Positions 33,258-41,921 of a DNA stretch of 64,000 nucleotides are shown here, one piece after another (the stretch's first letter is position 1; each line of letters begins with the position of its first letter). The position numbers were made by a program, and so were the translations under genes. The stretch comes from Pseudomonas profundi (GTDB lineage: Bacteria > Pseudomonadota > Gammaproteobacteria > Pseudomonadales > Pseudomonadaceae): the NCBI RefSeq assembly GCF_008638305.1, contig NZ_VTPZ01000006.1, positions 124,001-188,000 on the forward strand, in the 5' to 3' direction. Under the pieces are notes generated by a model. The model worked only from the letters and a program-made list of their open reading frames with translations. It searched no databases and was not told the origin of the DNA.

Positions 33258-34424
33258 TTAACGCAGTTCTCCTGCCATGATTTTCTTGGCTATGCTCATG
33301 CGATGGACCTCGCTGGGACCATCGTAGATGCGGAAGGGGCGTACGTCCCGGAAAATACGTTCTACAATCTGTTCGCCCGTGACGCCCTGGCCGCCGAGGA
33401 TCTGTACGCAACGATCCACCACCCGCCATATGGCTTCCGAGCTGAGCACCTTGGCCATGCTTGATTCGATATTGCCGCGCTCGCCCTGATCCAGCACCCA
33501 GGCGCAATGCCAGATGGCCAGGCGGGTACTGTGCAGATCCATTTCGTTGTCTGCCAGCATGAATCCGATGCCCTGATGCTCACCGAGGGGCTTGCCGAAA
33601 GACTGGCGGGTGCGTGCGTAGTCGCAGGCGATATCGTGCGCGCGCCGGGCTGCTCCGAGCCAGCGCATACAGTGGGTAAGACGGGCTGGCGCCAGGCGAA
33701 CCTGGGCATAGCGAAAGCCTTTGCCGATCTCGCCGAGCACGTCGCTGGCCGGGATCCGCAGGTTTTCCAGCTCAATGACCCCATGTCCGCCGGTGAAGCA
33801 GCTATCCAGTGAATCCATCATGCGTTCGAGCTTGAAACCCGGGCGGTCGGTATCGGTCAGGAACATGGTGGCTCTGCCATCCTCCATCTTCGCCATGATG
33901 ATGGCGAAGCTGGCACCGCTCGCACCGGTGATAAACCATTTTCTTCCATTGATGACATAGTCATCGCCGTCCTTGACGGCGGTGGTATTCATCATCGAAG
34001 GGTCGGAGCCGGCGCCTGGATCAGGTTCGGTCATGGCGAAACAGGATCTGATTCGCCCATCAATCAATGGCTTGAGCCAGCGATCCTTCTGCGCATCGTT
34101 TGCGACGACCTCCATCATGTGGATGTTGCCCTCGTCCGGGGCATGGATATTCAGCGCGATCGGACCCAAGGGTGAATAGCCGGCCTCTTCAAACACAATG
34201 GCCTTGGCACGGTGGCTGAGTCCTAGCCCACCCAGTTCCGTTGATGCGTGGGGTGTAAGCAGACCGGCGTGACGTGCACGCTCGACCAGCTCGTTGCGTA
34301 GCTCTTCGCTGGGGCCATGGGCAGTCTGCCGCGCGTCCCGCTCCAGCGGAACAACCTGCTCGGCTATGAACTCGCGGGTGCGCTGACGCAATTCGAGATG
34401 ATCTTGGTCAAGGCTGAAATCCAT
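33258..34424 (-). CDS. Acyl-CoA dehydrogenase (DUF6285/kinase-fold module type)
   Basis: The 388-residue ACAD shows CFAMTEPDPGAGSDPSMMNTTAV, NGRKWFITGASGASFAIIMAKM, ILGGQGVTGEQIVERIFRDVRPFRIYDGPSEVHRMSIAKKIM. The C-terminal YDGPSEVH has Asp at the usual YEG Glu position. This subgroup occurs with aminoglycoside-phosphotransferase-like proteins, as the fused human ACAD10/11, which act on 4-hydroxyacyl-CoAs. Here the two parts are separate genes in one operon. An analogous role (hydroxyacyl-CoA phosphorylation then elimination) is an attractive inference. Confidence 0.88.
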   Translation of the reverse strand: MDFSLDQDHLELRQRTREFIAEQVVPLERDARQTAHGPSEELRNELVERARHAGLLTPHASTELGGLGLSHRAKAIVFEEAGYSPLGPIALNIHAPDEGNIHMMEVVANDAQKDRWLKPLIDGRIRSCFAMTEPDPGAGSDPSMMNTTAVKDGDDYVINGRKWFITGASGASFAIIMAKMEDGRATMFLTDTDRPGFKLERMMDSLDSCFTGGHGVIELENLRIPASDVLGEIGKGFRYAQVRLAPARLTHCMRWLGAARRAHDIACDYARTRQSFGKPLGEHQGIGFMLADNEMDLHSTRLAIWHCAWVLDQGERGNIESSMAKVLSSEAIWRVVDRCVQILGGQGVTGEQIVERIFRDVRPFRIYDGPSEVHRMSIAKKIMAGELR

Positions 34425-34450
34425 ACTGTTTCTCCGGTATCGCGGGCGCG

Positions 34451-34807
34451 TCAGTTGCGCACGGCTTTGGGGTTGCTGATGGCCAGCTTGCTGTGAGTGA
34501 TCTGTAGTAGCAGTTCAGCGAGCTGGCTCTGTTGGTCGAATTCGCCTTGCCGGATGCGCTTGCCGAGCTGGACGCGAAGTTCTTGTTCGGACTGCTGAGG
34601 TTGTGTTGTACCCAGCAGAGCCTGAAGGTTCGCCCGCTCCTGTGCAGCGCTGGATTCACCCAGCTGCTGCTCGCGTGCGGCGATGATCATGGCATTGGCG
34701 ATCATTCTGGCTTCGTAATGCAGTTCTTTGGGCAACGCCGGCAACAACTGAGTAAATAGTGTCTGTCTGGCCGTTTGCAGCAAGGCGTCGGCATGGGGAC
34801 GGCTCAT
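34451..34807 (-). CDS. DUF6285 small protein
   Basis: This 118-residue helical protein begins MSRPHADALLQTARQTLFTQLLPALPKELHYEARMIANAMIIAAREQQLGE and ends with a Leu-rich helix (LAELLLQITHSKLAISNPKAVRN). DUF6285 genes regularly sit beside the phosphotransferase-like gene, and in this operon the start overlaps that gene by 4 bp (ATGA). No catalytic motif is visible; it may be a subunit or stabiliser of the kinase-fold protein. Confidence 0.82.
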   Translation of the reverse strand: MSRPHADALLQTARQTLFTQLLPALPKELHYEARMIANAMIIAAREQQLGESSAAQERANLQALLGTTQPQQSEQELRVQLGKRIRQGEFDQQSQLAELLLQITHSKLAISNPKAVRN

Positions 34808-35865
34808 AGGGGGACTCCGGTGAGTAACAGTATTTCCTGTTCCAACTCAGGCAACATGCGTCCGGTCAGGCCCAGCTCCAGCGAATCCTCACCGCCACTC
34901 AGATAGCGCTCGGCCTGTTGCAAGGCGATGATAGCCCAGCGAAGGTGCGCCATGACTTGCCAATAGGTCAGAGTCGGTCGGTCGATCTGCAGGTCGGAGA
35001 CGCTGTTGTAGCCGGACAGAAAATCATCCAGCGCACCGACCCCGCCCGCTTCTCGGTCCGGTCCGGCAAAACGCCAGCAGCGTGCGGTGAGCCAGCCGAT
35101 ATCTTCCCTGGGATCCCCCCAGCCAGCGAACTCCCAATCCAGAATTCCGCTCAGCTGCCCATCCGCCACCATGTAATTGCCGGTGCGGTAGTCGCGGTGT
35201 ATCAGACAGGGCACCATGGGTTGAGGGCGGTTCAGCTCACACCAGCGCAACCCCCATTCCAATACCGGAAATCCATCGTTGAGGGTATCCAGGTAGTTGC
35301 GGTAGGTACTAATACAGGCTTGAGCATGATCCGCAGCCGGTTCCGGCAGAAAACCCAACTGCGGGTGCGGCGGGGCGATGCGGTGCAAGTTGGCGAGACT
35401 GACGCCCAACTCATGACACAGGGCTGCGCGTTGCGGATCGAGCGATGTATCGCGGGTCAACTGCGGACCGGAGGCCGTTCCGTCCAATGCCTGCATGATG
35501 AAGAACTCACGCCCCGCAACATCGGGATCCGAGCACAGCAGCAGCGGCTCGGGGACCTTGGCGCCCGCGTCGAATGCACAGCGCAGCACGGCAAACTCCT
35601 GCGCCCGCGTCATGCTTGCTGCAACTCCGGAAGGGGCATCGGTACGCAACACCCAGCGGTTGTCGCCATCCATAGTGCCGCCTTGCTGATGTACCTGCAG
35701 CAACCAGTTCTCTTGTATTGCACCCCCGGACAGGCGAGTCGCTTTGCTGATATGGGTACCCTGCGCCCCAGTTTGAGTGTTCAGGTAGTCCGCGATCAGC
35801 GGCAACGCCTGGCTGATCGTTGGCAGTGTCGCCTCGGTCGGGTATGAAAGGGTGGCTACGTTCAT
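34804..35865 (-). CDS. Aminoglycoside-phosphotransferase-fold kinase (ACAD10/11 N-domain-like)
   Basis: The 353-residue protein has the APH kinase fold: an N-lobe loop (THISKATRLSGGAIQENWLLQVHQ), WVLRTDAP with the ATP-binding basic residue, the catalytic loop LIHRDYRTGNYMV (Asp in HRDY, Asn in TGNY) and metal Asp in ILDWEFAGWGDPREDIGW. Relatives phosphorylate hydroxyacyl-CoAs in partnership with an ACAD. AAAGAG precedes ATG 35865; upstream ATGs at 35871 and 35946 fit less well. It is coupled to the DUF6285 gene. Confidence 0.88.
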   Translation of the reverse strand: MNVATLSYPTEATLPTISQALPLIADYLNTQTGAQGTHISKATRLSGGAIQENWLLQVHQQGGTMDGDNRWVLRTDAPSGVAASMTRAQEFAVLRCAFDAGAKVPEPLLLCSDPDVAGREFFIMQALDGTASGPQLTRDTSLDPQRAALCHELGVSLANLHRIAPPHPQLGFLPEPAADHAQACISTYRNYLDTLNDGFPVLEWGLRWCELNRPQPMVPCLIHRDYRTGNYMVADGQLSGILDWEFAGWGDPREDIGWLTARCWRFAGPDREAGGVGALDDFLSGYNSVSDLQIDRPTLTYWQVMAHLRWAIIALQQAERYLSGGEDSLELGLTGRMLPELEQEILLLTGVPL

Positions 35866-35914
35866 GGGCATCTCTTTTGTTCGACTGATCAGGTTCGCTT
35901 CGATGGGCGGGATA

Positions 35915-36460
35915 TCAACCCAGCAGTCGTACTGGGTCGTTGCCATCCCAGCTGGCAGCGGCGGCTTTCATATCATCGAAAACGGCCATATGCTCAGTGG
36001 GGAAGTCGATCAATTCTACCAGCAGCCCACCGGCATCAACGTAGATCGCTTCGCCGCCACCCGGTAGCCAGACTTCCTGCATCACCTCGGCACCGTTTGC
36101 CGCGCATGTGGCACGCGCCTGGTCCATATTGTCCACGACCAGGCAGACATGATGCATGCCTTCGTGGCCTTGCTCGAGCCAGCGCTGGTAGATGGATGGT
36201 GCGTCATTGTGTTGCCGGATGAGCTCAATCTGCATGTCGCCCCAGTAGGCAATGGCCACTGAGAAATCCAGCTCGACAGGTTGACCACGGTATTTGCAGG
36301 CATCGACCTGTATATGCTGCATATCGAAAAAGGGGCCGACTCCCATGGTTTCCGTCCAATAGTGCAAAGTGGCATCGTAGTTTTTCGGTACCCAGGCCAG
36401 CTGCATGATGGTGCCGAGTTGGGAAATCAGATTTTTTTGCTTATTGGGAACAGTGGTCAT
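35915..36460 (-). CDS. VOC-superfamily (glyoxalase-like) protein
   Basis: This 181-residue VOC protein shows ISQLGTIMQLAWVPKNYDATLHYWTETMGVGPFF, MQIELIRQHNDAPSIYQRWLEQGHEGMHHVCLVVDNMDQA and GGGEAIYVDAGGLLVELIDFP. Metal-ligand candidates are Glu in QIELI, His in MHHVCL and Glu in LVELID; the usual first His position reads Gln in MQLAWV. It is the first gene of the leftward beta-oxidation operon, 92 bp from palindrome G. Its size argues against a two-module ring-cleaving dioxygenase. Reaction unknown. Confidence 0.8.
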   Translation of the reverse strand: MTTVPNKQKNLISQLGTIMQLAWVPKNYDATLHYWTETMGVGPFFDMQHIQVDACKYRGQPVELDFSVAIAYWGDMQIELIRQHNDAPSIYQRWLEQGHEGMHHVCLVVDNMDQARATCAANGAEVMQEVWLPGGGEAIYVDAGGLLVELIDFPTEHMAVFDDMKAAAASWDGNDPVRLLG

Positions 36461-36812
36461 AGCCGGAGCCTTCTTGAGTTGTTGTTTTTATCCTGCGAAG
36501 CGGGGGAGCGATCAGCTTGCCCTGAAATCCATATCAGACTAACCTTAACAATAAAACAAATCAAAATGTTTTTATTGGACTGTTTCCTCGAAGCCGGTCC
36601 ACCAAGAAAGGCTGCCTGGCACCGAACCAGGCGACACAGCAGGCAGCACCTGCTCGGTACCAGAGCACCAGGAGTTCTTGCCTACTGGCTGTGCTGAACT
36701 AAGCTCCGTATGGATTCTTGAAGTATTGCACGGGGCAGCATTGCCGGACTCCCAGTTGTGGGCAAGTGACTCCATGATAGAAACAAAGACAGCAGTAAAA
36801 GGAAACGTAGTG
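36461..36812. promoter_or_regulatory. Divergent intergenic region at the right edge of the catabolic island
   Basis: The 352 bp lie between the leftward VOC gene and the rightward Cache protein. They contain palindrome G and, on the right, no recognisable gene; in-frame sequence upstream of 36813 has no signal peptide or family match. Promoters for both directions should be here, but I could not fix hexamers with confidence. Confidence 0.5.
36550..36577. promoter_or_regulatory. Operator-like palindrome, site G
   Basis: CAATAAAAC (left, 36549-36557) faces GTTTTTATTG (36568-36577) around the 10-bp spacer AAATCAAAAT. Arms match over 9 bases with one insertion. This is the only copy controlling leftward genes; it lies 92 bp before the VOC start at 36460. 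Confidence 0.65.
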
Positions 36813-37685
36813 ATGCTGATAAAACAGATGTGTCGGTTTTTGATGGTGATTTGCACCAGTCTGGTTATGCCTGTGCAAGCTCAGACTACGGCTGAGTCTG
36901 AGGATGCAGAAGCAGCCCGCGAGCTTCTCACCGAAGCGGTTGAGTACTACAAGGAAAACGGGGATAAGGCCCTGGCCGTTTTCAGCAGGCAAGGGCCCTT
37001 CGTCAAGGACAACCTCTACGTCTATGTGGTGAACACCAACGGCATCATGCTGGCCAGCGGCGGGCCGTCGGTCATGTTGACCGGCCGGGATATTTACAAC
37101 GCGGTCGACGATGATCTGAAGAAAAAATTCGAGGACGCACTAAGCAGGCCGGAGTCCGACACCATTCACGAAGGGGAATACCCCTGGAGCGGGTGGGAGA
37201 CCGCCGGGCGCGAAATTACCAAGCACGTGTATTATCAGCGGGTCGAGGACAAGATCTTTGTGGTGGGCTATTACCAGCCCCGAGCGAGCGCTGAAGATGC
37301 CCTGAAGTTGCTGGACACGGCAGTAGAGGCTGTACGTGCGGATCCGCGAGAAACCTTCAAGGCAGTCAATGCGCTTGATTCAAGGTTCTACAAGGATGAC
37401 CTGTATGTTTTTGTGGTGGAACTTGAGAACAATCGTTTTGTTGCCCATGGCTCCAATCTTCGACTGGTAGGCCGCGACTTCAGTCAATTGACTGATACCA
37501 CCGGCAAGCCCTTCGGAAAGGAAGCGGTAGACAAGATCGCCAAGTCCGATACTGCGGAATTCAGCTACCAGTGGAAGCACCCGATCAGCGGCGACATCGA
37601 GAGCAAGCACGCCCATGCGCGGAAGGTCGGTGATTATCTGGTAGTGGTGGGGTATTACGAGCCAGGCAGCAAGGCTGCAGAGTAG
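36813..37685 (+). CDS. Exported protein with two tandem Cache domains
   Basis: The 290-residue protein has a signal peptide (MLIKQMCRFLMVICTSLVMPVQAQ) and then two similar Cache units. The first has ELLTEAVEYYKENGDKALAVFSRQGPFVKDNLYVYVVNTNGIMLASGG. The second has KLLDTAVEAVRADPRETFKAVNALDSRFYKDDLYVFVVELENNRFVAHGS. Each ends with a VGYY strand. No transmembrane or signalling domain follows, so it is a soluble periplasmic sensor or binding protein rather than a chemoreceptor. ATG 36813 with AAAGGA upstream fits the signal peptide; ATG 36774 is an alternative. Ligand unknown. Confidence 0.85.
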   Translation: MLIKQMCRFLMVICTSLVMPVQAQTTAESEDAEAARELLTEAVEYYKENGDKALAVFSRQGPFVKDNLYVYVVNTNGIMLASGGPSVMLTGRDIYNAVDDDLKKKFEDALSRPESDTIHEGEYPWSGWETAGREITKHVYYQRVEDKIFVVGYYQPRASAEDALKLLDTAVEAVRADPRETFKAVNALDSRFYKDDLYVFVVELENNRFVAHGSNLRLVGRDFSQLTDTTGKPFGKEAVDKIAKSDTAEFSYQWKHPISGDIESKHAHARKVGDYLVVVGYYEPGSKAAE

Positions 37686-37694
37686 CGCCGCGCG

Positions 37695-37718
37695 GCCTGC
37701 GTTCGTTCGAGCGCAGGC
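37695..37718. terminator. Shared hairpin between convergent genes
   Basis: GCCTGCG at 37695-37701 pairs with CGCAGGC at 37712-37718 in the 49-bp gap between the Cache and MBL genes. It has no U tract in either direction, so terminator function is uncertain. Confidence 0.4.
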
Positions 37719-37734
37719 GGCCAACGGTAACGTG

Positions 37735-38604
37735 CTACCGAGTCATTCCGCTGGCAGCACTCAGCTGCTGGCACACACTGTACTTGCCGCTGGTTTCATC
37801 TCGTTCCACCCGAGCTACCGCCACCTGTGGATCGTGGGTAAAAACCAGTCGGCCTTTTGCGGCAACCAGATAGTCGAGCAGGGCTTCTTTTTCCTCGATC
37901 AGGCCTTCCGGAAACCGGTCGTAACCCATGGTGATGGGCAGGTTTACCCAGGGCGCGCCGGGAATCAGGTCGCCTGGGAATACCACCGGGCCGTCTGGCA
38001 TATCGAACTCGGGGATCATCAGCCCCGGGGTATGGCCGTCGCTGAAACGAAAGCGCCAGTCAGGGCCAAGCGTTTGAGACTGGTCGCCATCGTTGATCAG
38101 TTCCAGTCGGCCGCTGTCTTCCATCATTGTCAGAAGCTCGGGGATGAACGATGCCTGATCGCGCGGATGTGGGCGCTTGGCACGGCACCAATGACGCTGT
38201 CCGGTGACGAAGGTGGCGTTGGGAAACAGCAGCTGCAGTGGCTTGTTCGCATCCCACTCCGACAGCAGGCCGCCGGCGTGGTCGAAATGCATGTGTGTCA
38301 GCACCACCACGTCAATGTCTTCATGACGCAGGCCTGCCGCGGCGAGGCTGTCGAGCAGTACATGGCCGGATTCGACAACGCCGTAGCGTTCCTTGAGCCT
38401 GGGCTCGAAAAAGGCGCCGATGCCAGTCTCTACCAGAATATTGCGATCGTCTTCCTGCACCAGCATGGCGCGGCAGCTCAGCCGTATGCGGTTGGCTTCG
38501 TCCGTCTCGACCCAACGCGACCAGAGTGCCTTGGGTGCGTTGCCGAACATGGCGCCGCCGTCCAGACGCTGGCTGTTGCCCTCAATAGTGGTAAAGCTGC
38601 GCAC
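37735..38604 (-). CDS. MBL-fold metallo-hydrolase
   Basis: The 289-residue metallo-beta-lactamase-fold protein has the zinc motif [13 protein letters not shown] (HxHxDH), a further His in DGHTPGLM, a metal Asp in [11 protein letters not shown] and FTHDP near the C terminus. I chose GTG 38604 because GGAGAATATCT lies just upstream; an ORF extension to 38658 overlaps the permease end. Members hydrolyse lactones, thioesters or esters. It is 50 bp downstream of an NCS2-type permease on the same strand, so transport and hydrolysis of one compound is plausible. Confidence 0.85.
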   Translation of the reverse strand: MRSFTTIEGNSQRLDGGAMFGNAPKALWSRWVETDEANRIRLSCRAMLVQEDDRNILVETGIGAFFEPRLKERYGVVESGHVLLDSLAAAGLRHEDIDVVVLTHMHFDHAGGLLSEWDANKPLQLLFPNATFVTGQRHWCRAKRPHPRDQASFIPELLTMMEDSGRLELINDGDQSQTLGPDWRFRFSDGHTPGLMIPEFDMPDGPVVFPGDLIPGAPWVNLPITMGYDRFPEGLIEEKEALLDYLVAAKGRLVFTHDPQVAVARVERDETSGKYSVCQQLSAASGMTR

Positions 38605-38654
38605 AGATATTCTCCTTTGCTGACAGCTGCCAGGCGTAAGCCTGGCAGCCGTGA

Positions 38655-40064
38655 TCATGGGGTATCGCGGACTGCAGTCGTGTCGACCGCAGTCTCCCTG
38701 GTCTCGGCGTCCGTGTCGGTATCACGCACGCTGCGAAAGCGCAGGACATGGGTGCGTTCCACCAGCAGATACAGCACCGCGCCCGCCGCCAGGCCCCAAC
38801 CTGCGCCATATACCGCCAGTACGACACCCATGGTGCCGGCCACGCCGCGCTCGGTATTGTTGTTCAGCTGCTCGAAGCCGACCATCAGACAGATATAGCC
38901 GGTGAGAATCAGCGTCAGCGATAGAGCGATGGGCAGCACCGGCTGGAAAAAGCTCACCAGTGGCAGCATGAACAGCGCGAGAAAACCGGTAATCCAGAAG
39001 GTGCCTGCGCCGCTATAGATGGAGTCCATCGCTTTGCGACCGTACTTGTAACGCTCGGCCATGGTGGCAGCGACAGCGGTCCAGATCGGACCTGCGAGGC
39101 CGGGGTAGGGTGCGAAGAAGGCGTGCAGGCCGTTGCGCAGGGCGGTGACGATGTGCGCGCGGTCGATGTTGTTCTCGATCACCTCGTCCGGGCGCAGCTC
39201 GTCGGCACGTTGCATCAGCGATTGACCAACGATGATGTCACCGAAGGCGATGATGTAGGCGATAACAGCGGTGGGAACCGCGTACAGGAATATCTCTGGA
39301 TCCGGAAAGCCGACATTGAACGGCAGGTAGTTCCAGATTTCGCCAAACGCCGGCTGGGTGATGCCCCAGCGCACGTCGGGCATCTTGTACTCACCCACGG
39401 CGATGCCGACGATGATGGCTACCAGCATCCCGGGCACCATGCCGTAATTGACGATCTTGCGCATCATTGGCACGCGCTCGGTGAGTCCCTTGAAGGATAC
39501 CGAGAACATCAGGTACAGGCAGATCAGGCTACCCAGCACCAGCGAAATCGGCGTGTTGGCCAGGCGTCCACCGCTGGATATCTCGCCCATCAGTGCAGCG
39601 ATACCCGCGCCGATAATGATGCCGCCCTTCATCGAGTTTGGCACGATGCGCACCATCACGCTGCCGAGTCGGGTCACGCCCAATATCAGGAAGATCAGGA
39701 ATACCAGGAACTGCAGCGCGAACAGTGCCTGGATGGCCTCAGGGCCAGGTTCGAAATCACTCAGAAACAACAGTACCACTGGAATCGCAGGGGTAATCCA
39801 GCCGGGCACCATCGGCACGCCGAGCAGCGCCGGCAACATGAAGCCTACGCCGCATACAACGACGTAGGCGAGCGCCACGTCATAGGGCAGGCCGAGGTAC
39901 TTTTCCAGCAGCGGGATCATGCCGAGACTGACCACGAACATGATCAGCGCCTGCATCATCTCGGCGGTTTCCCAGCGATAGTGAATAAACGGCAGCCGGA
40001 TCTTGAATGGACCGCAGGCCCAGAAGGGTTGCTCAGCGCCGTCGGCGCGCTTGAAGAGTTGCAT
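38655..40064 (-). CDS. NCS2/SLC23-type permease
   Basis: The 469-residue protein has about 12-14 TM helices. [61 protein letters not shown] starts the transmembrane part, followed by [19 protein letters not shown] and the substrate-site-like [22 protein letters not shown]2 carriers take up nucleobases or ascorbate with protons, but this subgroup is remote and the substrate is open. The N-terminal 35 residues are cytosolic. It is co-directed with the MBL hydrolase and with the acyl-CoA synthetase 78 bp upstream. Confidence 0.8.
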   Translation of the reverse strand: MQLFKRADGAEQPFWACGPFKIRLPFIHYRWETAEMMQALIMFVVSLGMIPLLEKYLGLPYDVALAYVVVCGVGFMLPALLGVPMVPGWITPAIPVVLLFLSDFEPGPEAIQALFALQFLVFLIFLILGVTRLGSVMVRIVPNSMKGGIIIGAGIAALMGEISSGGRLANTPISLVLGSLICLYLMFSVSFKGLTERVPMMRKIVNYGMVPGMLVAIIVGIAVGEYKMPDVRWGITQPAFGEIWNYLPFNVGFPDPEIFLYAVPTAVIAYIIAFGDIIVGQSLMQRADELRPDEVIENNIDRAHIVTALRNGLHAFFAPYPGLAGPIWTAVAATMAERYKYGRKAMDSIYSGAGTFWITGFLALFMLPLVSFFQPVLPIALSLTLILTGYICLMVGFEQLNNNTERGVAGTMGVVLAVYGAGWGLAAGAVLYLLVERTHVLRFRSVRDTDTDAETRETAVDTTAVRDTP

Positions 40065-40142
40065 ACTGACCTCCGTCAGCCGCCCCGTGGACGGCTGCTT
40101 ATTGTTGTTGAGTTGGAAATCTGAAACGTTGGAAAGCCGGGC

Positions 40143-41762
40143 TCAGATCGCCTTCGCCCAGTCGCGCAGTACAAACTTCTGGATCTTGCCGGTGGATGTT
40201 TTAGGCAGGTCGGTGAAGACCAAAGTCTTGGGCACCTTGAACGCCGCCAGATGCTGTCTGCAGAAATCCATGATGCTGGCTTCGTCAGTCTGCTGACCGC
40301 TCTTGAGCGTTATGTAGGCACAGGGCGTTTCACCCCATTTCTCGTCCGGTCGTGCTACCACGGCGGCTTCCATAACGGCCGGGTGCTTGTAGAGCGTGTC
40401 TTCCACCTCGATGGTCGAAATGTTCTCGCCGCCGGAAATAATGATGTCCTTGAGCCGGTCCTTGATCTCGATGTAGCCGTTGGGATGGCACACGGCGAGG
40501 TCGCCAGTGTGGAACCAGCCGCCTTCGAACGCTTCGGCGGTCGCCTCGGGGTTCTTCAGGTAGCCTTTCATTACGGTGTTGCCACGCATGAAGATTTCAC
40601 CGATGGTCTCACCATCCGCAGGGACCGGCTTCATTCCAACCGGGTTGGCCACCATCACCCCTTCAAGGGTGGGATAGCGCACGCCCTGGCGGGATTTGAG
40701 CTGGGCACGTTGTTCCAGCGGCAGCTCGTCCCAGGCGTCGTGCCAGGCGCATACGGTTACCGGGCCATAGACCTCGGTCAGCCCATACACGTGCATGACT
40801 TCGATGCCCATGGCTTCAACCGCACCGATGACCTTGGCCGGAGGCGCTGCCCCGGCCACCTGCGCCTTGACCGGATGATCGATCGCGGCCTTGGCGCTCT
40901 CGGGCATATTGACCAAAGCGTTAAGCACGATCGGAGCGCCGCTCATGTGGGTCACGCCGTGCTCGTGAATCAGGTTGAGGATTTTTTGTGGATCGACCCG
41001 ACGTAGGCATACGTGCACGCCGGCCAGCGCCGTTACGGTCCAGGGGTGACACCAGCCGTTGCAATGAAACATCGGCAAGGTCCACAGATAGACCGGGTGT
41101 TGGCCCATGCTCCATGTCATCTGGTTGCCCAGGGCATTCAGGTAGGCGCCGCGGTGGTGATAGACCACGCCCTTCGGGTTGCCGGTGGTGCCGGAGGTGT
41201 AGTTCAGCGAGATGGCTTGCCATTCGTCGTTCGGCCAGTGCCAGGCGAACTCAGGGTCACCTTCGGCCAGGAAAGCTTCGTAATCCAGCTCGCTGACCGC
41301 TTCACCTTCACCATATTCCGGGTCGTCGACGTCCACGACCAGGATGGGCCGGTCGAACAACTCAACGGCTTCGCGGATAACGGCATGGAATTCGCGGTCG
41401 GTAATCAGTACGCGGGCTTCGCCGTGATTCAGCATGAAGGCGATGGCCTCAGCGTCCAGACGTACGTTCAGGGTGTTGAGCACGGCACCGGACATGGGAA
41501 TGGCAAAATGTGCTTCAACCATCGCCGGTATGTTCGGCAGCATTACCGCTACCGTATCGCCTGCACCCACACCACGATTGGCCAGGGCAGAGGCCAGACG
41601 ACGACAGCGTTGATAGGTCTCGCTCCAGGTGCGTCGAATGGCGCCATGGATGATCGCCGGGTAATCGGGGTAGACGTTGGCTGTACGTTCGATGAAACTC
41701 AGCGGCGTGAGCGCAACGTGATTGACCGGGCTTTGCGAAAGACCTTCCTGAAAGATAGACAT
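40143..41762 (-). CDS. Fatty-acyl-CoA synthetase (AlkK-like, AMP-forming)
   Basis: The 539-residue ANL ligase has LNYTSGTTGNPKGVVYHHRGAYLNALGNQ (P-loop), VYGLTEVYGP, WFHTGDLAVCHPNGYIEIKDRLKDIIISGGENISTIEVE and the catalytic Lys in STGKIQKFVL. It closely fits medium-chain ligases of the AlkK/DMSP type. I chose ATG 41762 with GGTGG upstream; GTG 41771 lies in that site. It is divergent from the sensor kinase at 41922, which makes it the most likely target of that two-component pair. Confidence 0.9.
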   Translation of the reverse strand: MSIFQEGLSQSPVNHVALTPLSFIERTANVYPDYPAIIHGAIRRTWSETYQRCRRLASALANRGVGAGDTVAVMLPNIPAMVEAHFAIPMSGAVLNTLNVRLDAEAIAFMLNHGEARVLITDREFHAVIREAVELFDRPILVVDVDDPEYGEGEAVSELDYEAFLAEGDPEFAWHWPNDEWQAISLNYTSGTTGNPKGVVYHHRGAYLNALGNQMTWSMGQHPVYLWTLPMFHCNGWCHPWTVTALAGVHVCLRRVDPQKILNLIHEHGVTHMSGAPIVLNALVNMPESAKAAIDHPVKAQVAGAAPPAKVIGAVEAMGIEVMHVYGLTEVYGPVTVCAWHDAWDELPLEQRAQLKSRQGVRYPTLEGVMVANPVGMKPVPADGETIGEIFMRGNTVMKGYLKNPEATAEAFEGGWFHTGDLAVCHPNGYIEIKDRLKDIIISGGENISTIEVEDTLYKHPAVMEAAVVARPDEKWGETPCAYITLKSGQQTDEASIMDFCRQHLAAFKVPKTLVFTDLPKTSTGKIQKFVLRDWAKAI

Positions 41763-41921
41763 GATTCCCACCTGCGGCGATGTTGTTAGCTCTAGGGTCT
41801 GGTAAAGCGCCAGTGCACTTACCAGAGGCTATGGGGTTATTTATAGTTATCCCCATAACATATGGAAATATGACTATGGTTTTATAGTATAAATACTATA
41901 GCCTTAAAAAGAGGGTGCCGC
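41763..41921. promoter_or_regulatory. Divergent promoter region with inverted repeats
   Basis: This AT-rich 159 bp separates the acyl-CoA synthetase and the sensor kinase. It has two perfect inverted repeats: GTTAT-CCCC-ATAAC at 41846-41859 and TATAGTAT-AA-ATACTATA at 41883-41900. A half-related GGGGTTAT lies at 41833-41840. These are candidate binding sites for the FixJ-type regulator at 43418. Confidence 0.55.

Noticed and set aside
37732-38898. 388-codon plus-strand ORF opposite the MBL hydrolase
   Set aside because: The minus strand encodes HxHxDH and other MBL motifs; the plus-strand product has none and spans two real genes.
39123-40124. Long antisense ORF (333 codons) opposite the NCS2 permease
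   Set aside because: It is the complement of a clear membrane-protein gene; the translation is His/Gln/Asp-rich with no domain. Long antisense frames are common in GC-rich pseudomonad DNA.
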